DNA of 64,000 nucleotides, taken from the NCBI RefSeq assembly GCF_030812215.1, contig NZ_JAUSSG010000001.1, positions 1,178,001 through 1,242,000 of the forward strand, read 5' to 3'. The DNA comes from Variovorax boronicumulans. GTDB taxonomy: Bacteria > Pseudomonadota > Gammaproteobacteria > Burkholderiales > Burkholderiaceae_C. The position numbers were made by a program, and so were the translations under genes. Positions 7,222-15,106 of this stretch are shown here, one piece after another; positions within the stretch are counted from its first letter, which is position 1; each line of letters starts with the position of its first letter. The notes under the pieces are model-generated. The model had not been told where the DNA came from and did not search any database. It saw nothing but the letters and a program-made list of their open reading frames with translations.

Positions 7222-8728
7222 GCTTGCGGCCCAGGCGCCGCCAGCCGATCACCACGCCGGTCAGGCTCAGCAGCGCACCGCCCAGACTCAGTGCCACGAG
7301 CAGCACGTCCCACAGGGGGCGGTGGTCGAGCAGCGGCAGCCAGTCCCAGCTGTGCAGCATCGCGAACAGCCAGCGGCTCAGCCGGCGCAGGTGGTCGGAG
7401 CGGCCGATCACCGCGCCGGTGTGCGGATCGACATGCACCCAGGTGGCATGCGCATCGGCGAACACCACGCGCCAGACCGGCAGGGGCTTGTCGGTGCCGC
7501 CTGTCATGGTGTGCGGCTCGCGCGTGTAGTAGTGGCTGTCGTAGGCGGTGAGGACGTCGATGCGTTCGACGGCATCGGGCAGCAGGCGGGCGGCCGCGGT
7601 GCGCAGCACCTCGGGGTCGGGCGTGTGCGGCTGGGCGCTTTGCGCGTCGCGCACCGTCGGCCGGCCAGTGCCCGCGCTCGCGAGCACCAGGGTCTGCCCT
7701 GCCACACGCACCCAGCGCAGTTCGCGCACGCCGCCGCCGGTGGCGGCCAGCAGCGCGGCGGGCGTTGCGCCCCCTGCGGCGACAACGAGCGGCCCGCCGT
7801 TCATCGCTTCGGTGCGCAGGGCCGGCGCGCCGCTGTCGAACACGCGCCAGGGGTTCATCGACATGAGCCCGCTGAAGATCCACGTCAGCGTCACCAGCGC
7901 GACGAGCAACCCGGTGATGTGATGCCACCGCATCATGAAGCCCTGGTACGGCGAGTGCGACCCGCTCTTGTAGGTGCGCCGGAAGCGCCAGCGCATCACG
8001 CCCACCACGGTGCCGGTGAGCGTGACGGCGATGCCGACGATGGAGAGCCAGTTGACGATGTCCGCCCAGTAGCGGTCCAGGCCCGTGCCGCGCAGCGGAT
8101 ACAGCCAGTGGATCCACGCGCCCGCATAGTTCCAGAGCCGCTCGGCGCGCGGCGCATCGCGCACCACCTCGCCGGTCTTGCCCGACACATAGAGCCGCGT
8201 GGCCTCCGCATCGCCGAGGTCGACCACATGCAGCGGGCGATGGGCGTCGAGCCCGCGCGAATGGGTGAAGGCGTCTTCGCCGATGGCGCCGCGGTAGTCG
8301 AGCGGCACGCCGGCACCCGCGTACGCCTGTGCGCTCGCGAGCACGCGGGCACGGTCCACCTCGCGCAGCACGGCGCCGGTTTCGGCATCGACCACCACCG
8401 TGCCGCTGCCCGGCGGCGCGCGGCGCCGGCCGGCCTCCGCCTCGCGGGCAGGCACCGCCAGGTACACCGCGCGCCCGCCGCTGGCCGCCGCCAGCCGCAG
8501 TTCGCGCAGCGGCCCGTCGATACCGGCGGCATCGAGCGCCTGCCGGGGTCCCAGCAAAGGCGCCGCCGCATCGAGCGGCGGCAGATGCTGCAGCCGCTCG
8601 GCCTCGGTGAGCTTCGGGTAGCCCACGTACATCATCACCACGCCCGAGACGAACCACATCGCGAAGAAGGCGCAGACGACCACGCCCAGCCAGCGGTGGA
8701 TCAGGAACAACCAGCGTTTGGCATGCAT
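7151..8728 (-). CDS. PepSY-associated TM helix protein (siderophore-uptake accessory)
   Basis: 525 residues with four to five membrane helices: one at the N-terminus (about 12-35, starting from HRWLGVVVCAFFAMW), a pair in the middle and more near the end. Periplasmic PepSY-type segments lie between them. Such proteins (PiuB/FegB-like) sit in the inner membrane and are thought to act as ferric-siderophore reductases or in membrane assembly of iron uptake. The start is set at MHAKRW, 16 bases after the TonB receptor gene, so the two form an operon. The C-terminus is rich in Arg/Ala/Pro and runs 71 bases into the convergent dadA-like gene. Confidence 0.82.
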   Translation of the reverse strand: MHAKRWLFLIHRWLGVVVCAFFAMWFVSGVVMMYVGYPKLTEAERLQHLPPLDAAAPLLGPRQALDAAGIDGPLRELRLAAASGGRAVYLAVPAREAEAGRRRAPPGSGTVVVDAETGAVLREVDRARVLASAQAYAGAGVPLDYRGAIGEDAFTHSRGLDAHRPLHVVDLGDAEATRLYVSGKTGEVVRDAPRAERLWNYAGAWIHWLYPLRGTGLDRYWADIVNWLSIVGIAVTLTGTVVGVMRWRFRRTYKSGSHSPYQGFMMRWHHITGLLVALVTLTWIFSGLMSMNPWRVFDSGAPALRTEAMNGGPLVVAAGGATPAALLAATGGGVRELRWVRVAGQTLVLASAGTGRPTVRDAQSAQPHTPDPEVLRTAAARLLPDAVERIDVLTAYDSHYYTREPHTMTGGTDKPLPVWRVVFADAHATWVHVDPHTGAVIGRSDHLRRLSRWLFAMLHSWDWLPLLDHRPLWDVLLVALSLGGALLSLTGVVIGWRRLGRKLRASARKAPPAPVRPAARSRRPA

Positions 8729-8744
8729 GGTGTCTGTCCCCGAA

Positions 8745-10925
8745 TCAGAACGCCACGCGCAGCGAGACGTCCGCCGTGCGCGGCGCACCGAGGTAGGCGA
8801 AGGTGCTGCCGACGTTCACGGCGTGGATGCGGTCCGTCGCGTTGCGGATGCGGCCGACCACGGTGACGGTGTTGCTCACCTTCCAGCTCAGCCCGAGGTC
8901 GAGCAGCGTGTAGCCCGGCCAGCTCGCGGTGTTCGCCGCATCGGCGTACACCTTGCCCACGTGCCGCACGCCCGCGCTGGCCGTGAGGCGCGGCGTGAAC
9001 GCGTACGACACCCAGAGGTTCGCGACCACGGCCGGCGTGTTGGTCGGCGTGCGGCCCGCGAGCGACACGCCGCCCTGCGTGAAGCGTTCGTAGCGCGCAT
9101 CGACATACGTGAGGTTGCCCTGCAGCGACCATTGCCGCGTCGGCTGCAGGCCCACCGCCAGCTCCACGCCCTTGGACGACTGCTCGCCGACGAGCACGGT
9201 GAGCGTGCTGTTGTTCGGGTCCTGCGACGCGATGTTCTTGCGGCGGATGCCGTAGGCCGCGAGCGTGGCCGTGCCCTTGCCCTGCCAGAAATCGAGCTTG
9301 GTGCCGATTTCCACCTGCCGGCCGGTGGTGAGCTCGCTGTTGTTGCGCACGTCGGCGAACGACGCGGTGGAGAGCACACCCGAGGGCGGATCGGCCGCCG
9401 TGGCGTACTGCGCATACAGGCTCGCGCCCGGCGCCACATCCCACACCAGCCCGATGCGACCGGTCGTGGGCTTGTAGCCGCGATGGAAGGTGGTGGGGTT
9501 GGCCGCATCCACCGTGCGACGGTTCACCAGGTCCAGGTCGATGCGCTCGTGGCGCAGCGCCGTGATCAGGTGCAGCGCAGGCATCAGGGCCGTGCGGTTC
9601 TCCAGGTAGAGCGCGGTGGTCCGCACCTTGTTGTCGCGGTCGGGCCGGAAGCCGGGCACCATGCCCTTCACTTCGAAGAAGCGCTCGACGGTGAAGGCAT
9701 ACGGGTTCACCGTGCTCACCGTGCCGGTCAGGCTGTTGGGAAAGCGCGTCTGCCGGTTCACGCTGAAGTCCAGCCCGAAGGACCAGTCGCTCTTCAGCTC
9801 GCCGAGCCGCCCCTTGTAGAGCCCCTCGATGCGGTTGCCCCACACGTCCTGGTCGTGCCGCTGCAGAAACGCGCCGGAGCGGATCACCGCGGTGTTGCCC
9901 GGGTTGTAGCGGTAGCTCTCGACGTTGCGGTAGTCGCGCAGCGCGTCGTAGGCATAGAAGGTGTTCTTCAGCTGCAGCGCATCGGTGGCCTGCCATTCGG
10001 TGACCGAGCGCAACCACTGCACGCGCTGCGCATAAAGGCCGTCGCTGCTGTTGAAGTTCTTGAAGCGGATGCCGGGGTCGATGCGCATCGTGCCGGCCAC
10101 CGGGTTGAGCACCGGTGTGCCCCAGTAGGGCCGGTCGACGCTCTCGTCCTGGAACTCGTAGGCCAGCGTGTGCCTGAGGCCGCCGCCAAGGTCCGAGAGC
10201 AGCGAGGCCGCAAGCTGCGTCGACCGGCTGCCGGTGCCGTCGGTCCAGCCGTTGGCATCGCGGTGGTTCACGTCGATGCGCGCGTAGTGGCTGCCCGCGC
10301 CGCCGTCGCCGGCCACGCGGCGGTTCAGCCCGAAGGAGGCTTCCTGCAGGTGCTGCGTGCCCAGGCGCAGCCGCGCCTCGGCGAAGTCGCTGCGCTCGGG
10401 CGTCTTGGTGATGTAGTTGATCGAGCCGCCCAGCGCGCCCGAGCCGAACAGGAAGCTCGACGGCCCGCCGATGGCCTCGACGCGGTCGTAGATCCAGCTG
10501 TCCACCGGCCGTGCAGCAATCGAATACTGCACGTTGATGCCGTTGAAAAGCTGGCCGATCGAGTTGGCGCCGAAGCCGCGGTAGCTCACGCCGATGTTGC
10601 CGGGCGCATCGTGTGCGGTCACGCCGGGAATGGCGCGCAGGATCTCCTGCGTGTTCTGCGCGCCGCGCGCATCGATGACCGAGCGGTTCACCACGGTGAC
10701 CGAGGCCGGCGTCTCGCGCGGCGTGAGGCCCAGGCGGCTCGCGGTGTCGGCGGGGGTGTCGAGGTCGAGCCGGCCGTTGGGGCTGGGCGCGTCGTCGGTC
10801 ACTTCGACCTGCGGCAGGGACCGTGCTGCCGCATCGGCTTCTTGTGCGACCGCGAGACCGGGCGCGCAGGCGGCGCCGAACAAGGCCGCGAGCCCCAGCG
10901 TGGGGGCGGAAGGAATACGGGACAT
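8745..10925 (-). CDS. TonB-dependent siderophore receptor
   Basis: A 726-residue outer-membrane receptor. It has a signal peptide ending GLAVAQ, a TonB-box-like LPQVEVTD right after it (about 36-43), a plug domain with RGFGANSIGQLFNGINV (about residues 119-135) and a 22-strand barrel that ends in phenylalanine (SLRVAF), as required for outer-membrane insertion. The family is TIGR01783-like siderophore receptors. It imports a ferric chelate with energy from TonB-ExbBD. It is flanked by a DUF2946 gene upstream and the PepSY gene downstream on the same strand, which together form a metal-acquisition unit. The ligand is unknown, and I see no clear Fur box upstream. Confidence 0.9.
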   Translation of the reverse strand: MSRIPSAPTLGLAALFGAACAPGLAVAQEADAAARSLPQVEVTDDAPSPNGRLDLDTPADTASRLGLTPRETPASVTVVNRSVIDARGAQNTQEILRAIPGVTAHDAPGNIGVSYRGFGANSIGQLFNGINVQYSIAARPVDSWIYDRVEAIGGPSSFLFGSGALGGSINYITKTPERSDFAEARLRLGTQHLQEASFGLNRRVAGDGGAGSHYARIDVNHRDANGWTDGTGSRSTQLAASLLSDLGGGLRHTLAYEFQDESVDRPYWGTPVLNPVAGTMRIDPGIRFKNFNSSDGLYAQRVQWLRSVTEWQATDALQLKNTFYAYDALRDYRNVESYRYNPGNTAVIRSGAFLQRHDQDVWGNRIEGLYKGRLGELKSDWSFGLDFSVNRQTRFPNSLTGTVSTVNPYAFTVERFFEVKGMVPGFRPDRDNKVRTTALYLENRTALMPALHLITALRHERIDLDLVNRRTVDAANPTTFHRGYKPTTGRIGLVWDVAPGASLYAQYATAADPPSGVLSTASFADVRNNSELTTGRQVEIGTKLDFWQGKGTATLAAYGIRRKNIASQDPNNSTLTVLVGEQSSKGVELAVGLQPTRQWSLQGNLTYVDARYERFTQGGVSLAGRTPTNTPAVVANLWVSYAFTPRLTASAGVRHVGKVYADAANTASWPGYTLLDLGLSWKVSNTVTVVGRIRNATDRIHAVNVGSTFAYLGAPRTADVSLRVAF

Positions 10926-11047
10926 GGAATCTCTCTGGCGGCGGCGCGCGCAAGCCCGACAGGGGCGACAACGCTGCGCCGGCCGCGGAACGACCGAAGG
11001 CCCACCGCGCGCCCGAAGGCCACGTCAGGTGGAGGAAGTGCGGGAGT

Positions 11048-11404
11048 TCAGGAGAGTGCGGGCGGCCCGCGCGCCGGCAGCGGCGAGGCCGTGGCTGCCG
11101 CGATGCGGGCAGCGGGAATCGATTGCAGCGCGCGGCCCAAAGGCAACGGCGTGGGCAGCGCCACCTGCGCGGCGGGAGGCGGCGGCGCGGAGACCATGCA
11201 CAGCGGACAGTCCATCGCCGCCATGCCCATCTCGGTGGGGCCATCGTCACCCTGCACGATGAGCTTGACGCTGCCGGTGGCGGAGCACACCAGCTCCATC
11301 GCCTGCGGGTTCACGAGGGGCGACGCCCCCGCGACCAGCAGCGAGGCCATGAACCATGCCAGCGCCAGGCGGCGCAGGAAGCAGAGGGTTCGAAGGACGT
11401 GCAT
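11048..11404 (-). CDS. DUF2946 family protein
   Basis: 118 residues with an N-terminal hydrophobic segment (signal peptide or anchor, about 10-28) and the family motif MDCPLCMV (about residues 68-75), a CxxC pair that could bind copper or iron. DUF2946 proteins are small secreted proteins often found next to TonB receptors and copper genes. The Pro/Ala-rich tail is poorly structured. It lies upstream of the TonB receptor on the same strand with 122 bases between them. A metal-binding or metal-handling job at the membrane is inferred from motif and neighbours only. Confidence 0.72.
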   Translation of the reverse strand: MHVLRTLCFLRRLALAWFMASLLVAGASPLVNPQAMELVCSATGSVKLIVQGDDGPTEMGMAAMDCPLCMVSAPPPPAAQVALPTPLPLGRALQSIPAARIAAATASPLPARGPPALS

Positions 11405-11448
11405 GGCGGCGGATTATGGCGCGGGCCGATGCCCGCTCCTTCGCTTCG

Positions 11449-11769
11449 TCAGTCGGCCGTGACCAGCTTCAGCCCGATCACACCCGCCAGGATGAGCGCG
11501 ATGCACAAGAGCCGCATCGGCGCGGCGGAGTCGCCCAGCACCACCATGCCCACGATCGCGCTGCCAGCCGCGCCGATGCCGGTCCACACCGCGTAGCCCG
11601 TGCCCATCGGCAGCGTGCGCATCGACAGGGCCAGAAGCACCACGCTCGACAAGCCGGCACCGACCGTGAACAGCGCGGGCACCAGCCGTGTGAAGCCTTC
11701 GGACGATTTCATCGCGAAGGCGAAGACGATCTCGAGAAGCCCGGCGATGCCGAGCAGGGTCCATGCCAT
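11449..11769 (-). CDS. SMR family transporter, SugE/Gdx-like
   Basis: 106 residues with four membrane helices, the usual length of small multidrug resistance proteins. The essential glutamate of helix 1 is present (GLLEIVFAFAMK, Glu13), and MRTLPMGTGYAVWTGIGAAG is the helix 2-3 signature. The sequence is closer to the SugE/Gdx branch, which exports guanidinium and some quaternary ammonium compounds as antiparallel dimers, than to EmrE. It is five bases downstream of the AhpD-like gene and is surely co-transcribed. There is no guanidine riboswitch that I can see. Substrate assignment to guanidinium is by family. Confidence 0.85.
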   Translation of the reverse strand: MAWTLLGIAGLLEIVFAFAMKSSEGFTRLVPALFTVGAGLSSVVLLALSMRTLPMGTGYAVWTGIGAAGSAIVGMVVLGDSAAPMRLLCIALILAGVIGLKLVTAD

Positions 11770-11774
11770 GGCGC

Positions 11775-12236
11775 TCAGGCCTCGGCAGCGGCCGTGGCTG
11801 CAGGCGTCGAGCGGAAGGTGACGCCGAAGCGGTTGAAGGCGTTCATCAGGCTGATCGCATAGGTGAGATCCGCCAGTTCCTTGTCGCCGAATTCGGCGGT
11901 GGCGGCTTCGTAGTCGGTATCGGGCACGCCCGTCTCGGCGACGCGCGTCACGGTTTCCGCCCAGGCGAGCGCCGCGCGCTCGCGGGCACTGAACACCGCG
12001 CCCGCGTCGTGCCACACCGGCACCAGCACCAGCTTGTCGACCGCGAGGCCGGACTTCAGCAGATCGCGCGAATGCATGTCGATGCAGTAGGCGCAGCCGT
12101 TGATCTGCGACACCCGCAGGTAGACCAGATCGACCAGTTGCTTGGGCAGGCCGCTCTTCTGGACGGTGACGTACACCCCGCCGAAGGCCTTGTAGACGTC
12201 GGGCGAAATCCTGGCGTAGTCGATGCGATTGCTCAT
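11775..12236 (-). CDS. Carboxymuconolactone decarboxylase / AhpD-like family protein
   Basis: 153 residues with the AhpD-type active site CAYCIDMH (Cys48, Cys51, His55), the redox-active CxxC that works as an alkylhydroperoxidase-like centre. The rest fits the all-helical CMD fold. Genes of this type are frequently controlled by a MocR or AraC regulator, and here a MocR gene lies directly upstream on the same strand with a 109-base gap containing inverted repeats. Followed by the SMR gene. A role in handling peroxides or reactive electrophiles is plausible; true carboxymuconolactone decarboxylation is unlikely given the CxxC. Confidence 0.83.
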   Translation of the reverse strand: MSNRIDYARISPDVYKAFGGVYVTVQKSGLPKQLVDLVYLRVSQINGCAYCIDMHSRDLLKSGLAVDKLVLVPVWHDAGAVFSARERAALAWAETVTRVAETGVPDTDYEAATAEFGDKELADLTYAISLMNAFNRFGVTFRSTPAATAAAEA

Positions 12237-12285
12237 GAGGAATCCTTGTATGTTTGCTGATTGGGAAGGACTCCATCGTCGGAGA

Positions 12286-12334
12286 TCTTGGTCCAGTTCA
12301 GAAGAGCCAAGAATGGCATTCGGTTCTAGACCAT
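12286..12334. promoter_or_regulatory. Inverted repeats in the promoter of the AhpD-like gene
   Basis: TCTTGG (12286-12291) and CCAAGA (12307-12312) form a 6-bp inverted repeat. TTGGTCCAGTTC (12289-12300) resembles ATGGTCTAGAAC read on the other strand (12323-12334). The spacing and the neighbouring MocR gene suggest an operator for that regulator. Confidence 0.45.
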
Positions 12335-12345
12335 GATTCCTCGGA

Positions 12346-13767
12346 TCACATCAGGGACAGGATGCGCTTTCCCAGCTTCTCGGCCGTGGCCCGCGAATCG
12401 ATGTTCGTGAAGTTGACGAGCAATGCCGAGGCGCCCTTCCCGCGCTGCGTCCATTCCGACAGCGCCTCCGCGAACAGGCCCTCCTCCCGCATGCGCAGCA
12501 TGAGCTTGCGGTCCGACTGGCGGCCGGAAAGCCGCAGGATGAGGTGCATGCCGCCGGGCAGCGCGTCGATGCGCACGCGCTTGCCCAGCACGTTTGCCAG
12601 GCCCGCGCTGGTCGCCTCGCGGCGTTCGGCGTAGAGCTTGCGCATGCGCTGGATGTGGCGCGCGAAGTGGCCCTCCTTGATGAAGGCCGTGACGATGGAC
12701 TGCGTGAGTTCGGGGCTGCCGCCCGCGAAGGTCTGGATGATCTGCTCGAAGCGCTCGACCTGCGCTTGCGGCACCACGAGGTACGCCAGCCGAAGGCTCG
12801 GAAAAAGCACCTTGCTGAAGGTGCCCGCATAGAGCACGCGCCCGTCGCGGTCCAGGCTCTTGAGCGCAGGCAGGGGGCGGCTCACATAGCGGTACTCGCC
12901 GTCATAGTCGTCCTCCACGATCCATGCGTTGTTCCGCCCCGCCCAGTCGAGCAGCGCGAGGCGCCGCTGCAAGGACAGGGAGACACCCAGCGGGCTCTGG
13001 TGCGCCGGCGTGACCACGGCCATGCGCGCACGCGGCGCCGAGCGGACGCCTTCGGCAACGACCATGCCGTCTGCGTCGACCGGCACCGGAACGGAGGCGA
13101 TCTGCATGTGCGCGAGCAATTCGCGCGTGGGCGGATAGCCCGGGTCTTCGAGCCAGACGCGGTCGCCCGCCTTCAGCAAGGCGAGCCCGATCAGCTCGAT
13201 GGAGTGACGGTATCCCGAGGTCACGAACACTTGCGACGCAGCGCAATGGATCCCGCGCGAGACCTGCAGGTAGGCGGCGATTTCCGCGCGCAATGCGGGC
13301 TGTCCGTAGACGGAGGGATGCGTCATGTCCGACGGCTGCATCGCCCGCGCGCACCGCGCGCCGAGGCGGGCCCATATCTTTCGGGGAAATTCGTCCAGCG
13401 CGGGCAAGCCCATCTGGAACGGAAGGATCGAATAGGGACGAAAGCCGATCGAGGAAGTCCCGTTGTCGATCACGGGCGACGGGATGGCCACGGGCGTGCG
13501 CGGCTTGAGGCCCGGCGTGACGATGGTGCCGGCCTGGCCGCGAGCCTGGATGTAGCCCTCGGCGGCCAGCAGGGAATACGCGGTGTCGATGGTGCCCCGG
13601 GCCAGGCCCAGCTCCTTGGTCAGCGCGCGCGCCGAGGGAATCCGGTCGCCGGGCTTGAGCAACCCGCCGGCGATGGCGCTGCGGAACCGCTCGTAGATCT
13701 GCCGGTAGTAAGGCTCGGCCGCGCCGGGGTCCAGGGGCGAGAGGTTGCTGGTCTTCCCGGCGGTCAT
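12346..13767 (-). CDS. MocR/PdxR-like transcriptional regulator (GntR HTH + aminotransferase domain)
   Basis: 473 residues. A winged-helix GntR domain occupies about 20-90 (IPSARALTKELGLARGTIDTA region), followed by a long linker and a class-I aminotransferase-like domain from about 130. The PLP lysine is present in GTFSKVLFPSLRLAY, so the protein probably binds pyridoxal phosphate and senses it or an amino compound, as PdxR and GabR do. It likely controls the downstream AhpD-like/SMR pair and itself. Two ATGGATC direct repeats lie in its own promoter region. The effector is unknown. Confidence 0.87.
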   Translation of the reverse strand: MTAGKTSNLSPLDPGAAEPYYRQIYERFRSAIAGGLLKPGDRIPSARALTKELGLARGTIDTAYSLLAAEGYIQARGQAGTIVTPGLKPRTPVAIPSPVIDNGTSSIGFRPYSILPFQMGLPALDEFPRKIWARLGARCARAMQPSDMTHPSVYGQPALRAEIAAYLQVSRGIHCAASQVFVTSGYRHSIELIGLALLKAGDRVWLEDPGYPPTRELLAHMQIASVPVPVDADGMVVAEGVRSAPRARMAVVTPAHQSPLGVSLSLQRRLALLDWAGRNNAWIVEDDYDGEYRYVSRPLPALKSLDRDGRVLYAGTFSKVLFPSLRLAYLVVPQAQVERFEQIIQTFAGGSPELTQSIVTAFIKEGHFARHIQRMRKLYAERREATSAGLANVLGKRVRIDALPGGMHLILRLSGRQSDRKLMLRMREEGLFAEALSEWTQRGKGASALLVNFTNIDSRATAEKLGKRILSLM

Positions 13768-13826
13768 GAAGGGCCTTCTTTCTCGGCCCGCTCGGGATGA
13801 ACGCGCCGTGGTGGTGACGGCAAATT

Positions 13827-13857
13827 ATGGATCAGTGCCAATCTTCATTCATGGATC
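13827..13857. promoter_or_regulatory. Direct repeats ahead of the MocR gene
   Basis: ATGGATC occurs at 13827-13833 and 13851-13857, 24 bases apart, each followed by a TGCCA or TGGCA. MocR regulators such as GabR and PdxR bind direct repeats, so this may be an autoregulatory site. Confidence 0.45.
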
Positions 13858-13870
13858 TATGGCATAGGCC

Positions 13871-14071
13871 ATGCGCTTCCTAGACTTCCGCTTTCACAAG
13901 AATCTGGAAGTGGTCGCAATGACGGTCATCCTGGCCCAGATCGGTTTGAAGGACCTGCACTTCTTCTCGGTTCAGGGAACGGGCCTCGGGCCGGAGATCC
14001 TGGAGAAATCGAGGCTGCGCGCCGACGAGGCGCTTCAGGCGTACTTCCCGTTGCGGACCCAAAGTATCTAA
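13871..14071 (+). CDS. Small hypothetical protein (66 aa), doubtful
   Basis: An open frame divergent from the MocR gene. Codon third positions are mostly G or C, as in real genes here, but no Shine-Dalgarno sequence is visible before the ATG at 13871 (a second ATG lies at 13919). The 66 residues have a short hydrophobic centre and no motif I recognise. Its end overlaps the convergent LysR gene by four bases. It could be a remnant of a larger gene or a chance frame in a regulatory region. Confidence 0.3.
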   Translation: MRFLDFRFHKNLEVVAMTVILAQIGLKDLHFFSVQGTGLGPEILEKSRLRADEALQAYFPLRTQSI

Positions 14072-14970
14072 AGCACTTCCTGGATCGCCTGCTGCATGCA
14101 GCGCGTGATGCCGCGCACCGCCACCGAATCGGGCCGGCCGGTGAAGCGCAGCGCGCGCACCGGCACCGGGATGTGCGGCTCGAGCGTGAGCACATCGACC
14201 TTTTCGCGATCCGCGGAACGCGCGGTGCAGCCGTCGACCAGCGCCACGCCGAGGCCGTGATGCGCCATGGCCAGCGCCGCGTGGTAGGTCTGCACCGTCA
14301 CCACGGCCTGCTGGAAGCCGACGCCAGCCTGTCGGCAGGCCTGGCTGAGACTCGTGCCGACCGGGTCGCGGCTGTCCAGGCCGATCACCGGGCGATCGAC
14401 CAGGTCGTGCAGCGCCACCGAACCGTTGCGCACCAGCGCGCGCGGCAGCAAGCCCTTGGGCGCGATGCACACCATGCGGCTGTCGGCCAGCGTCTCCTGC
14501 GTGAGCGAGGGATGCACCACGGGGCTGAAGGCGAAGCCCACGTCGGCTTCCTGCAGCAGCAGCGCCGACATGATCTGCGGCGAATGCAGCGACTCGACGG
14601 TGATCGCGTAGCCCGGATGCTTTTCGCGGAAGGCCTTGAGCGCGCGCGGCAATATCTCATAGCTCAGCGCGAGCACGCTCAGGATGCGCAGCTCGCCCGT
14701 GTCGCTGCCGGCCTTGAGGTTGGCGGCCAGCCGCTGCACTTCGTCGAGCTGCGCGAACAGGCGTTCGATGTGCGGGTACAGCGTGAGGGCCTCGGTGGTC
14801 GGCGAGAGCCGCCCCTTCGCGCGCTGGAACAGCGGAAAGCCCAGCTGCAGTTCCGCGTGCTGCAAGGTGCGGCTCACCGCCGGCTGCGTGATGTTGATGA
14901 GCCGCGCCGCAGCGCTCACGCTGCCGGTCAGCATGATCGCGTTGAAGACCTCGATGTGGCGCAGCCGCAT
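14068..14970 (-). CDS. LysR family transcriptional regulator
   Basis: 300 residues with the N-terminal LysR winged helix (LRHIEVFNAIMLTGSVSAAA, then the recognition helix in TQPAVSRTLQHAE) and a C-terminal periplasmic-binding-like effector domain from about residue 90. The start at MRLRHIEV is preferred; an in-frame TTG three codons upstream is possible. The next gene on the same strand downstream is none within 3 kb, and upstream lies repeat copy B, then the M20 carboxypeptidase gene on the same strand. The target is unknown; the neighbouring peptidase gene is a candidate. Confidence 0.86.
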   Translation of the reverse strand: MRLRHIEVFNAIMLTGSVSAAARLINITQPAVSRTLQHAELQLGFPLFQRAKGRLSPTTEALTLYPHIERLFAQLDEVQRLAANLKAGSDTGELRILSVLALSYEILPRALKAFREKHPGYAITVESLHSPQIMSALLLQEADVGFAFSPVVHPSLTQETLADSRMVCIAPKGLLPRALVRNGSVALHDLVDRPVIGLDSRDPVGTSLSQACRQAGVGFQQAVVTVQTYHAALAMAHHGLGVALVDGCTARSADREKVDVLTLEPHIPVPVRALRFTGRPDSVAVRGITRCMQQAIQEVL

Positions 14971-15006
14971 GACGATCAATCAGTGACAGCGGGTCATGCT
15001 CCCTTC

Positions 15007-15106
15007 CGGGAACACCGTGGAGCCGGCTTTGCCGGGCCACTGGTGTTGCCCCCGGAAGGGGTTGGCGAAAGCGACACGAAGTGCGCGAAGCCTGGGGATG
15101 AGCTCA
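15007..15106 (-). repeat. Intergenic hairpin repeat, copy B
   Basis: Closely similar to 4806-4906 and in the same orientation, again starting exactly at the stop codon of a minus-strand gene (here the carboxypeptidase). The outer stem pairs AACACC with GGTGTT and GTGG with CCAC around CCGGC-TTT-GCCGG. Compared with copy A, two base pairs have changed on both sides, keeping the pairing. A conserved folded element is therefore likely. Confidence 0.8.
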
